A DNA stretch of 64,000 nt from CAWINX01 sp963702055 (GTDB lineage: Bacteria; Actinomycetota; Thermoleophilia; Solirubrobacterales; 70-9). This document shows, one piece after another, positions 24,621 to 31,868 of the stretch; position 1 is the stretch's first letter, and every line of letters begins with the position of its first letter. The stretch lies in NCBI GenBank assembly GCA_963702055.1, contig OY969702.1, positions 62,001 through 126,000 of the forward strand. Direction: 5' to 3'. The notes beneath the pieces are model-generated. The model did not search any database. It was not told where the DNA came from and saw only the letters and a program-made list of their open reading frames with translations. The position numbers were made by a program, and so were the translations under genes.

Positions 24621-26066
24621 CTACCGCCACCCCTCGCGGCGGATCTCTCCGTCGGCCGCGAGCACGAGATGGATGCCGTCGAGCTCGTGGTCGATTCCCG
24701 GGAAGTCGGCGCGCAGGTGCCCGCCGCGCGACTCGCGGCGCTCCAGCGCGCAGGCGGCGATCGCGCGGGCGAGCGGGTAGGGGTCGGTGCTCAATTCGCT
24801 GAGTGGCTCCGGGCGGCGCAGCGGCCCGGCGAGGCGCCAGACCGCGTCGCGGGTCGCTTCGGTCGGCGGGTCGAAGCGCCACTCGGGGAAGACCGGCGGC
24901 CCGCTGGGGGGAGGCTCCGCCAGTGCCGCCGCCGCGGCGCGGCCGCCGAACACGAAGCACTCGCTGAGCGAGTTGGAGGCGAGCCGGTTGGCACCGTGCA
25001 GGCCCGTGCACGAGCACTCGCCGACCGCGAAGAGACCGGGGAGGGAAGAGCGCCCGTGGAGGTCGACGGCGATCCCGCCCATCACGTAGTGGGCGGCGGG
25101 CGCGACCGGAACCGGCGCCGTCCGGGCGCTCAGTCCCGCTTCCTCCAGGGAGGCGAAGATGCTCGGGAAGCGGATCGGGTCGACCGGGCGCAGGTCGAGC
25201 AGGACGTGGGCGGAGCCGTCGGCCTCCATGCGATCGAGGATCGCCGCCGTCACGGCGTCGCGGGGGGCGAGCTCGTCGGTGAAGCGGCGCCCGGAAGCGT
25301 CCAGCAGCGTCGCTCCCTCGCCGCGCACTGCCTCGGTGATCAGGAGCCCGTCGAAGTGGGTTCCGGGGAGGGCCAGCGCGGTCGGGTGGAATTGACAGAA
25401 CTCAAGGTCGACGAGGTCGGCCCCGGCCGCCTGGGCGAGGACAGGGCCGGCGCCGATCGCCCCCCACGGGTTGGTGGTGCGACGCCACAGCGCCGCCGCT
25501 CCGCCGGTCGCGAGGACGGTGGCCGCGGCGCCGATCGCCCCGGCCTCGGTCAGCACTCCGCCGCAGCGCTCTCCGTCCCCGCAGAGGGCCAGCGCTGAGC
25601 TGCTCTCCCGCACCTCGATGCGGTTCTCGGCGGCGACCATCGCCGCGAGCTTCGAGGAGATTTCGTGCCCGGTCTGACTGCCGCCGGAGTGGACGATGCG
25701 GCGGCGGGTATGGCCGCCTTCCAGGCCGAGGTCGAGGTCGCCGGCCTCGTCAAGGTCGAAGAGGACGCCTCGCTCGCGCAGTTCCTGTACCGCCGCCGGG
25801 GACTCCTCGACCAGCACCTTGACGGCAGACGGCCGACACAGCCCGCGGCCCGCGGCGATCGTGTCGGCGGCGTGTCGCTCGGGGGAGTCGCCGGGCTCCA
25901 GTGCCGCCGCGAGCCCGCCCTGGGCCCAGAAGCTGGCGCTCTGGGAGAGCGGCGTCCGCGAGACGAGGCAGACGGAGCCGCCCTCCTCGGCCGCGCGCAG
26001 CGCCGTCCATAGGCCCGCCGCGCCGCCGCCCACGACGACGACGTCGAACTCACTTCGCGCGGTTAT
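24621..26066 (-). CDS. nadB: L-aspartate oxidase (NadB), start codon non-canonical
   Basis: NadB oxidises L-aspartate to iminoaspartate, the first step of de novo NAD synthesis. Visible are the FAD motif DVVVVGGGAAGLWTAL, SQSASFWAQGGLAAAL, and the catalytic segments EFCQFHPTAL and LHGANRLASNSL. The first ATG/GTG/TTG in frame (GTG 26033) would remove the first beta strand of the FAD fold. The frame is open further upstream, and ATA at 26066 overlaps the upstream stop as ATAA with GGAG five bases before it. I therefore annotate from ATA and treat the start as uncertain. No nadA or nadC is in the window. Confidence 0.88.
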   Translation of the reverse strand: MTARSEFDVVVVGGGAAGLWTALRAAEEGGSVCLVSRTPLSQSASFWAQGGLAAALEPGDSPERHAADTIAAGRGLCRPSAVKVLVEESPAAVQELRERGVLFDLDEAGDLDLGLEGGHTRRRIVHSGGSQTGHEISSKLAAMVAAENRIEVRESSSALALCGDGERCGGVLTEAGAIGAAATVLATGGAAALWRRTTNPWGAIGAGPVLAQAAGADLVDLEFCQFHPTALALPGTHFDGLLITEAVRGEGATLLDASGRRFTDELAPRDAVTAAILDRMEADGSAHVLLDLRPVDPIRFPSIFASLEEAGLSARTAPVPVAPAAHYVMGGIAVDLHGRSSLPGLFAVGECSCTGLHGANRLASNSLSECFVFGGRAAAAALAEPPPSGPPVFPEWRFDPPTEATRDAVWRLAGPLRRPEPLSELSTDPYPLARAIAACALERRESRGGHLRADFPGIDHELDGIHLVLAADGEIRREGWR

Positions 26067-26536
26067 CGCCGCTCCGCCTCCCGGCGGATCGAGTCGACCT
26101 GACCTCGCAGCCAGGCGGCGGCCGATTCGCGGGCTCGCGCCTCGGCGTCGGGAAGGGCGCTCTCGGCGGCCTCGGCGCGGCGTTCCGCTTCCTCGACTCG
26201 TCGCTCGGCGGAATCGGTTTGCGCTTCGATCTCGCTGAGGCGCTCTTCGGCGGCGGCGATCGCCTTTCGCTTCGCCTCCCGTTCACCGTTGATTGCCTCG
26301 GCGTGCGCGGTTCGCAGACGTTCGAGCTCCTCGGCGTGGGTGGTTCGCAGCTCCTCGAGCGCCTCGGTCCCGCGGCGCCGCTCTTTTTCGAGGTCCTCCT
26401 CCAGAGCGTGCACCTCGGCGATCGCACGGTCCTCCGCGGCAGTCGCCGACTCGGCCGCCTCCCTGAGCCGGCGCTCGGCTTCCTCGATCCGCTCGTCGAA
26501 GCCCGTTGCCCTCGTCTTGCCGGTTTCCTCAGTCAA
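26063..26536 (-). CDS. Predicted coiled-coil protein
   Basis: Almost all 157 residues form charged heptads rich in Ala, Glu and Arg (for example EAERRLREAAESATAAEDRA), indicating one long coiled coil; there is no signal or membrane segment. I assign no function. It starts with TTG overlapping the stop of the glycosyltransferase gene (TTGA) and ends overlapping the presumed nadB start (ATAA), so it sits inside a tightly packed operon. Confidence 0.65.
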   Translation of the reverse strand: MTEETGKTRATGFDERIEEAERRLREAAESATAAEDRAIAEVHALEEDLEKERRRGTEALEELRTTHAEELERLRTAHAEAINGEREAKRKAIAAAEERLSEIEAQTDSAERRVEEAERRAEAAESALPDAEARARESAAAWLRGQVDSIRREAERR

Positions 26537-27486
26537 CGCGCCCCCAATCTATTACTGAGGACGCCGCGGTAGGCCTCGACCACCCGCTCGGCCATCCGCT
26601 CGGCTGAGAGCGACGCGGCCCGGCCTGCTCCCTCCACGCGTGGGTCGGAGGCCTCGAGGTGTGGGCGGGCGACGGTCGCCCAGGTCGAGGTGTCGTAGGG
26701 CGCGCAAAGTGTTCCGGCGAGGCCGGCAAGGGCGTAGGGCGCGATCCCAACCGGGGTGGAAAGAACGGCCACGTCGCAGGCGAGCGATTCCAGGCAGATC
26801 AGCCCAAAGCCCTCGTAGTCGGAGGTGACGAGGACCGCGTTGGCCGCGTTGATCCAGAGCGGCATCTGCTCGGGATCGATCCCGCCCCCGGTCAGCAGCT
26901 CGGCCTCACAGGCGGCGGCGAGGTCGACCGCCCGCTCGCCCCGCTTCTCGGGACGCGCCGGGTTGGCGGGAAAGAGGAGGTAGCGGCCGTCGGGATCGAG
27001 ACCCAGCGCGCGTCGCGCCTCGGCTCGCGGGATCGAGCGGAAGCGGCCGACGTCGACCCCACAGGGCAGCACCGCCGAGCCGGGGACCGATGGCAGTCCC
27101 GGCCTGTCGTTCTCCGTCTCGAAGAGCGCCCGCGAAGCGCCCGCCACGAGGTCGGCGCGCCAGGCCAGACGGCGTGACATCGGCCCGACCACGCCGTGGC
27201 GGACGTCGGTGCCGTGGAAGGTGACGACCAGCGGGTCGGCGCCGGCCAGCCGCGCGCACCATCCCGGCAGCCCGTAGTGGGCGTGGACGAGATCGAATCG
27301 CTCCCGCCGAAGCAGCTTGCGCAGCCGTCGCGTCGCCGGCATGTACTGGCGGGAGCCGGGGGGGAAGCTGAACACCTCGACCTCGACTCCGCGCTCCCGC
27401 ACTGCGTCGACCTGGTCCCGGACCCAGCGTCCCCGCTGAGGAGCGGAGGCATCGGGCTCGAAGTTGGTGACGACCAGGACTCGCAC
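26533..27486 (-). CDS. GT4-family glycosyltransferase
   Basis: A retaining GT-B glycosyltransferase of 317 residues. The N-terminal domain begins MRVLVVTNFEPDASAP and contains DLVHAHYGLPG and VTFHGTDVRHG; the C-terminal domain contains GVDVGRF, LLFPANPARPEKRGE and the nucleotide-sugar-binding TSDYEGFGLICLESLACD, with the E(x7)E spacing of GT4 enzymes. It is somewhat short for the family. Donor and acceptor are unknown. It is followed by the coiled-coil gene and nadB with overlapping ends. Confidence 0.87.
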   Translation of the reverse strand: MRVLVVTNFEPDASAPQRGRWVRDQVDAVRERGVEVEVFSFPPGSRQYMPATRRLRKLLRRERFDLVHAHYGLPGWCARLAGADPLVVTFHGTDVRHGVVGPMSRRLAWRADLVAGASRALFETENDRPGLPSVPGSAVLPCGVDVGRFRSIPRAEARRALGLDPDGRYLLFPANPARPEKRGERAVDLAAACEAELLTGGGIDPEQMPLWINAANAVLVTSDYEGFGLICLESLACDVAVLSTPVGIAPYALAGLAGTLCAPYDTSTWATVARPHLEASDPRVEGAGRAASLSAERMAERVVEAYRGVLSNRLGAR

Positions 27487-27538
27487 GCGGTGAGGGTATC
27501 CCGCGTGGGTCGGCGGAAACGTGGGTAATCTCGATCTC

Positions 27539-27916
27539 GTGAGCGTCGCCGGTCTCGATCATGTGCAGGTCGCTGCGCCAACAGGGTGTGAGACCGAGGC
27601 ACGTCGCTATTACGGCGATCTCCTTGGGCTCGTGGAAGTGGACAAGCCGGAGCCGCTACGCGCCCGTGGCGGGGCGTGGTTTCAACTGGGAGACCAGCAG
27701 CTGCACGTCGGGGTAGACGAGGCCTTTGAGCCCGCGCTGAAGGCTCATCCGGCGATTCGAATCACCGATCCCGCGTCCCTGGACGCCTTGGCCGAGCGGC
27801 TGACCGCCGCGGGCTTCCCGGTGATCTGGGACGACGCCCTTGCCGATGCTCGCCGGTTCTACTCCGAGGATCCATGGGGAAACCGCCTCGAGCTGCTCGC
27901 CAACGTTGAGATTTGA
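27539..27916 (+). CDS. VOC-family protein (glyoxalase fold), single domain
   Basis: The roughly 125-residue protein has GLDHVQVAAPTGCETEARRYYGDLLGL at the start and FYSEDPWGNRLELL at the end, typical of single-module VOC proteins that bind a metal and a small molecule. The substrate is unknown. Two GTG starts are possible (27521 and 27539); TAATCT ends seven bases before 27539 with no ribosome site, the spacing expected of a leaderless message, so I prefer 27539. Its stop overlaps the GNAT gene (TTGA). Confidence 0.82.
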   Translation: MSVAGLDHVQVAAPTGCETEARRYYGDLLGLVEVDKPEPLRARGGAWFQLGDQQLHVGVDEAFEPALKAHPAIRITDPASLDALAERLTAAGFPVIWDDALADARRFYSEDPWGNRLELLANVEI

Positions 27917-28344
27917 CGGCCCGGGGGACCACCATACGGCGGTGCCAACGGGAGGACGCGCCGGCGGTCCTGGAGTTGTGGGCGCAGGCGCGAAGTGAGC
28001 ACGCCGGCACGGCAGATCGCATGGAGGACGTCGAGAGTCTCCTCGCCGACTCTCCGGCCACCCTTCTGGTTGCCGAGCGCGAAGACGAGATCGTCGGCGC
28101 TCTTATCGCCGGGTGGGATGGATGGCGCGGGAACATGTACCGGCTCACCGTTCGCGACGGACATCGGCGGGAGGGCATCGCGCTCGCCCTGACCCGCGCC
28201 GGCGAGGACTATCTACGCCAGTGCGGGGTCGGTCGCGTGACCGCGCTGGTCGCCTTTGACGATGAGGTGGCAGGTGGCTTCTGGGACTCCGCCGGCTATC
28301 CGCTGGATCGAGAGATCGGTCGGCGAGTTCGCAACCTGCCCTGA
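27913..28344 (+). CDS. GNAT-family N-acetyltransferase
   Basis: A single GNAT domain of 143 residues: TIRRCQREDAPAVLELW at the N-terminus, VAEREDEIVGALIAGWDG in strand 3-4, and the acetyl-CoA pyrophosphate loop written RDGHRREGIALAL. The substrate cannot be told. It starts with TTG, overlapping the VOC gene by four bases, so the two are probably translated together. Confidence 0.82.
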   Translation: MTARGTTIRRCQREDAPAVLELWAQARSEHAGTADRMEDVESLLADSPATLLVAEREDEIVGALIAGWDGWRGNMYRLTVRDGHRREGIALALTRAGEDYLRQCGVGRVTALVAFDDEVAGGFWDSAGYPLDREIGRRVRNLP

Positions 28345-28486
28345 AAGGGGGATCGGCGGAAAAGCAGGCAATCTCGCGTTCCGTGTCTGTTTAGTCAGTT
28401 TTCCGTCTCAGAGTTGTTGCACCGAGGTCTGGATCGGTATGTCGCGACCGCCGAGCATCGGCGCAAACCGCGACAAGGAGGCATCG

Positions 28487-28735
28487 ATGGTCTATGCGCT
28501 TATGGGGTACATGCACGCCGCGATCGAGCGGCGGGCGCAGGCGATTCGCCGGCTGGCGGGCGAGGAACGGGGACAGGGGACGGTCGAGTACGTCGGCCTG
28601 ATTCTGCTCGTCTCGCTGCTGATGGTCGGGATGGTCGCCGCGATGAAGGGGTTCAACGGCAAGCAGGGCACCGAGCTGGCCGACGTGATCGTCAACAAGA
28701 TCAAGGAGGCGGTGAACAAGGTCAGCTTCAAATAG
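28487..28735 (+). CDS. Flp/Tad-type prepilin-like small membrane protein
   Basis: The 82-residue product has a basic leader (ERRAQAIRRLAGEERG) followed by QGTVEYVGLILLVSLLMVGMV. Cleavage after G29 would leave glutamate at position +5 of a hydrophobic helix, the class III (Flp) prepilin pattern. The short tail is lysine-rich. AAGGAGG lies five bases before the ATG, the strongest ribosome site in the area, implying high expression. No tad assembly or prepilin peptidase genes are nearby. Confidence 0.72.
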   Translation: MVYALMGYMHAAIERRAQAIRRLAGEERGQGTVEYVGLILLVSLLMVGMVAAMKGFNGKQGTELADVIVNKIKEAVNKVSFK

Positions 28736-28802
28736 GTGGCGAGTGGCGGCGGAGAGAGGTCGCTCGACTCTCCGCCGTCGCCTGCTCTGAGAGACTGCGC
28801 CG

Positions 28803-29522
28803 ATGCCAGCCAGTCGTAGCTATGACCGCGCTCCCGCCGACATCCGGCCGGTCACGATCGACCCCGGGTTCGTTGCCACCGCCGACGGCTCGGCGCTGAT
28901 CTCGATCGGCAAGACGCGGGTGATCTGCACCGCCTCGATCAGCGATTCGGTGCCGCGCTGGATGCAGGGACGAGGAAAGGGCTGGGTGACCGCCGAGTAC
29001 GCGATGCTGCCCGCCTCCACAGGCGATCGCAAGCAGCGCGACGTCTCGCGTGGCAAGCAGGACGGGCGCGGGGTCGAGATCCAGCGGCTGATCGGCCGCT
29101 CGCTGCGGGTCGTCGTCGACTTCGAGGCGATGGGGGAGCGCAGCGTCTACGTCGACTGCGACGTCCTCCAGGCCGACGGCGGCACCCGCTGCGCGGCGAT
29201 CACCGGCGGCTACGTGGCGCTGAGCCAGGCTTTCCAGAAGCTGCTCGATGCCCGGGAGATCGAGGCGATGCCGCTGACCGGGTCGGTCGCCGCGATCAGC
29301 GTCGGCATGGTCGACGGCCGGGCGCTGTGTGACCTCGACTATGTCGAGGACTCGACCGCCGAGGTCGACGCCAACGTGGTGATGACCGGCGACGGGGGGT
29401 TGGTCGAGGTGCAGGCGACCGCCGAGCGCACGCCGCTCTCCCGCGCCTCGCTCGACGAGCTGCTCGGTTTGGCCGAGTCGGGGATCTCCCGCCTGCGGGA
29501 GGTGCAGGAGCGGGTCGGTTGA
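28803..29522 (+). CDS. rph: RNase PH
   Basis: RNase PH trims tRNA 3' ends by phosphorolysis. The 239-residue protein shows the family motifs GKTRVICTASI, GWVTAEYAMLP, RGVEIQRLIGRSLR and DCDVLQADGGTRCAAITGG, and is of the usual length. It starts an operon with rdgB (TTGA overlap) and the cation transporter gene, an rph-rdgB order common in actinobacteria. Confidence 0.96.
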   Translation: MPASRSYDRAPADIRPVTIDPGFVATADGSALISIGKTRVICTASISDSVPRWMQGRGKGWVTAEYAMLPASTGDRKQRDVSRGKQDGRGVEIQRLIGRSLRVVVDFEAMGERSVYVDCDVLQADGGTRCAAITGGYVALSQAFQKLLDAREIEAMPLTGSVAAISVGMVDGRALCDLDYVEDSTAEVDANVVMTGDGGLVEVQATAERTPLSRASLDELLGLAESGISRLREVQERVG

Positions 29523-30136
29523 CGACGCCCGGCGGGGGTTTCGTGGTCGCCACGCGCAACCCCCACAAGCTGCGCGAGCTGGCCGAGATCCTGCCCGGGG
29601 TGGCGCTGAGCGCTCTGCCGCCGGAAGTCCAGGTGCCTCCCGAAGACGGTGACAGCTTCGCCGCAAACGCCCTGATCAAGGCGAGGGCCGCCCATGCCGC
29701 CACCGGCGCAGCCTCGATTGCCGACGATTCCGGAATCGCGGCGATGGGGCTGGACGGTCGTCCCGGCGTCTATTCCGCCCGCTTCGCCGGCGAAGGGGCG
29801 AGTGACGAGGAAAACCTCGCCAAGCTCTTGCATGAGGTCGCCGCGGCCGGAGATGACCGTCGCGCCGCCTACGTCTGCGTCATCGCCGTGGTCGGCGAGG
29901 ACGGCGAGGAGCTGACCTTCGAGGGTCGTTGCGAGGGCCGCTTGATCATGGAGCCCCGCGGCGAGGGGGGGTTCGGCTACGACCCCGCCTTCGTTCCGGA
30001 CGGCACCGGCCCCGGCGACGATCGGACGATGGCCGAATTGACTCCCGCCGAGAAGAACGCGATCAGCCATCGCGGCCAGGCGGTCCGCCTGCTCGCCGCG
30101 CAGATCGGTCTCGCCTCCTTCGGGACCGCGCGATGA
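29519..30136 (+). CDS. rdgB: RdgB/HAM1 non-canonical purine NTP pyrophosphatase
   Basis: This enzyme hydrolyses ITP, dITP and XTP to monophosphates, cleaning the nucleotide pool. FVVATRNPHKLRELAEIL, SFAANALIKARAA, ADDSGIAAMGLDGRPGVYSARF and GGFGYDPAF are the standard motifs in a 205-residue protein. Its TTG start overlaps the rph stop by four bases and its stop overlaps the CDF start (ATGA). Confidence 0.96.
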   Translation: MTTPGGGFVVATRNPHKLRELAEILPGVALSALPPEVQVPPEDGDSFAANALIKARAAHAATGAASIADDSGIAAMGLDGRPGVYSARFAGEGASDEENLAKLLHEVAAAGDDRRAAYVCVIAVVGEDGEELTFEGRCEGRLIMEPRGEGGFGYDPAFVPDGTGPGDDRTMAELTPAEKNAISHRGQAVRLLAAQIGLASFGTAR

Positions 30137-31041
30137 TCCGGACCAAGAGCGGCGCGGCGGCGCTCTCGATTGCCTCCAACACCGTTCTGATCGCGATCAA
30201 GCTCGCCGCCGGGGCGATCACCGGCTCGATCGCGATCCTCACCGAGGCGGTCCACTCGCTGATCGACCTGATCGCCTCGGTCGTCGCCTTCGTCTCTGTT
30301 CGCAAGGCCGACGAGCCGGCCGATGTCGATCACCCTTACGGGCACGAGAAGGTCGAGAATCTGGCCGCCGCCGCCGAGGGCGTGCTGATCCTGCTCGGCG
30401 CGGGGATCATCGTCTTCGAGGCGACCCACCGGCTGGTCGTCGGCGCGACCGTCCAGAGCCTCGGGGTCGGCATCGTGGTGATGGGCGTCTCGGTGGTCGC
30501 CGACCTCGGAGTCTCGACCGTCCTTTCACGGCGGGCAAAGGCGGAGGACTCGGCGGCGCTGGAGGGCGACGCGGCTCACCTGCGCACCGACGCGCTCACC
30601 TCGCTGGGCGTCCTCGTCGGCCTCGCCATCGTCAAGGTCACCGGCAACGCCGCTTTCGACTCGATCACGGCGCTCGTCGTCGCGGCGGTGATCGTCGTCG
30701 CGGGGCTGCGGATTCTCAGGCGCTCCTCGGGCGTGCTGGTCGATGAGGCGCTGCCGGCGGCCGAGATGGACAGGATCGAAGCCGCGATCGCGGCGGCGCG
30801 GACCGCCGAGGTGGCCGGCTACCACAAGCTGCGCGCCCGCCGAGCGGGCGCCCGCCGCTACATCGACCTCCACGTCCAGTACCGCTCCGGAACCAGTCTC
30901 GAGCGCGCCCACGAGCTTGCCCACCGGATGCGCGACGAGATCGAAGCGGAAATCCCCCGCGCCGAGGTGCTGATCCACGTCGAGCCGGAGACCTCCTTCC
31001 GCGACCCGGGTGGTGAAAGCGGCCCCTACCGCGCCGGCTAA
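30133..31041 (+). CDS. Cation diffusion facilitator (CDF) metal transporter
   Basis: A 302-residue CDF antiporter for divalent metals such as Zn or Fe. It has six predicted membrane segments and two HxxxD metal sites: HSLID in the second helix and HLRTD in the fifth. A C-terminal cytoplasmic domain (from about 210) ends with VLIHVEPE. The start is set by an ATGA overlap with rdgB; earlier starts in this frame lie inside rdgB. The metal cannot be read from the sequence. Confidence 0.92.
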   Translation: MIRTKSGAAALSIASNTVLIAIKLAAGAITGSIAILTEAVHSLIDLIASVVAFVSVRKADEPADVDHPYGHEKVENLAAAAEGVLILLGAGIIVFEATHRLVVGATVQSLGVGIVVMGVSVVADLGVSTVLSRRAKAEDSAALEGDAAHLRTDALTSLGVLVGLAIVKVTGNAAFDSITALVVAAVIVVAGLRILRRSSGVLVDEALPAAEMDRIEAAIAAARTAEVAGYHKLRARRAGARRYIDLHVQYRSGTSLERAHELAHRMRDEIEAEIPRAEVLIHVEPETSFRDPGGESGPYRAG

Positions 31042-31045
31042 TCCG

Positions 31046-31094
31046 CCGGTGCAACGTTTTGTCCCCGTAGTGGGGGGACAAAACGTTGCACCGG
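31046..31094. repeat. Long perfect hairpin 3' of the CDF gene
   Basis: Arms of 21 bp pair perfectly (31046-31066 with 31074-31094) around a 7-base loop, GTAGTGG. The left arm contains GCAACGTTTTGTCCCC. It lies between the CDF stop and a small minus-strand reading frame, so it may act as a two-way terminator, although no T-run follows. Confidence 0.75.
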
Positions 31095-31100
31095 ATCGAG

Positions 31101-31265
31101 CTATGGGCTGGGCAGGAGATTGACCGCTGCGGCGATGCCGACGGCGCCGACTGTGACCGAGTAGCCGGTGTAGCCGCTTACCGCGAAGAGCACGACGGCG
31201 ATCGCGCAGACGACGACGACGACGATCCAGGAGGCGCGGGCAAGCGACACGCCCGGTATTTTCAT
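31101..31265 (-). CDS. Possible small membrane protein
   Basis: A 54-residue frame starting ATG at 31265 encodes MKIPGVSLARASWIVVVVV followed by more hydrophobic sequence with GYTGYSVTVGAVGIAAAV, i.e. two potential membrane helices. No ribosome site is visible and its start lies only five bases from the opposing gene at 31270. It is unassigned; it explains the otherwise empty 170 bases here. Confidence 0.35.
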   Translation of the reverse strand: MKIPGVSLARASWIVVVVVCAIAVVLFAVSGYTGYSVTVGAVGIAAAVNLLPSP

Positions 31266-31269
31266 CTAA

Positions 31270-31644
31270 ATGGCCGACGACGTTTCCGCGGGGGTGGTTT
31301 TCGGCGAAGCTGCCGAGCGAGCGCTCGCCTTCCTCGCCGAGATGTCGCCGGACCTGCGGGGCGGCGCGATCCTCGGCTCCGACGGCGTCGTGCTGGCCGC
31401 GAGCGGGCACTCGGATCGCTGGGGAGAGGACGCTGCCGCGTTACTCGACGTCGCCGACCGGGCGGGCGAGGAGCCGGTCGAACAGGTCCACATCGCCACC
31501 GAGCAGGGCGAGGTCTTCGCGCTGCGCCACGCCGGCCTCTCCGCGGTCGCGGTGACCGAGCGCTTCGCCCTCGCCTCGCTGATGTTCTTCGACATGCGCC
31601 AGACGCTGCGTGACCTCGCCGCCGGCGGGAACGGGATCGGCTGA
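31270..31644 (+). CDS. Roadblock/LC7-like protein
   Basis: The 124-residue protein has the roadblock pattern: an N-terminal helix, then LRGGAILGSDGVVLAASG, a helix, then EVFALRHAGLSAVAVTERFALASLMFFDM. Bacterial roadblock proteins usually serve small GTPases (MglA-like), but none is adjacent. TATTTT ends seven bases before the ATG with no ribosome site, suggesting a leaderless transcript. It is followed by a small gene and tldD-tldE with overlapping ends. Confidence 0.65.
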   Translation: MADDVSAGVVFGEAAERALAFLAEMSPDLRGGAILGSDGVVLAASGHSDRWGEDAAALLDVADRAGEEPVEQVHIATEQGEVFALRHAGLSAVAVTERFALASLMFFDMRQTLRDLAAGGNGIG

Positions 31645-31868
31645 TGCCTCCCAAGCCGCACCGCATCCTGCTCGACCGCGTCTCCGGCTACGCCGACGAG
31701 GCCGCCGCCTACATGCGCCGCCGCCGGATCGCCCGTCGCCCCTTCGCCCGCCTCTATTACCCCGGCGGTCGCAGCGGCGACCACGCGGCCGACTCGGCGG
31801 CGGGGGGTGAGCTGTTCGTCGCCGCGGGCCGCCTGATCGAGGTCGCCGGGAAGCGGCCGAAGCCATGA
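31644..31868 (+). CDS. Small basic protein in the tldDE operon
   Basis: A 74-residue arginine-rich protein (AYMRRRRIARRPFARLYYPGG) that I do not recognise. Its ATG shares a base with the upstream stop (TGATG), and its stop overlaps the tldD ATG (ATGA), which supports a real, cotranslated gene. Because TldD/TldE proteases can process small peptides, a substrate or accessory role is conceivable but unproven. Confidence 0.6.
   Translation: MPPKPHRILLDRVSGYADEAAAYMRRRRIARRPFARLYYPGGRSGDHAADSAAGGELFVAAGRLIEVAGKRPKP

Noticed and set aside
22830..25598. Plus-strand open frame of about 920 codons opposite hyuA and nadB
   Set aside because: It is antisense to two clear enzyme genes, is Arg/Gly/Ala/Asp-rich with no recognisable domain, and such frames are expected opposite GC-rich genes.
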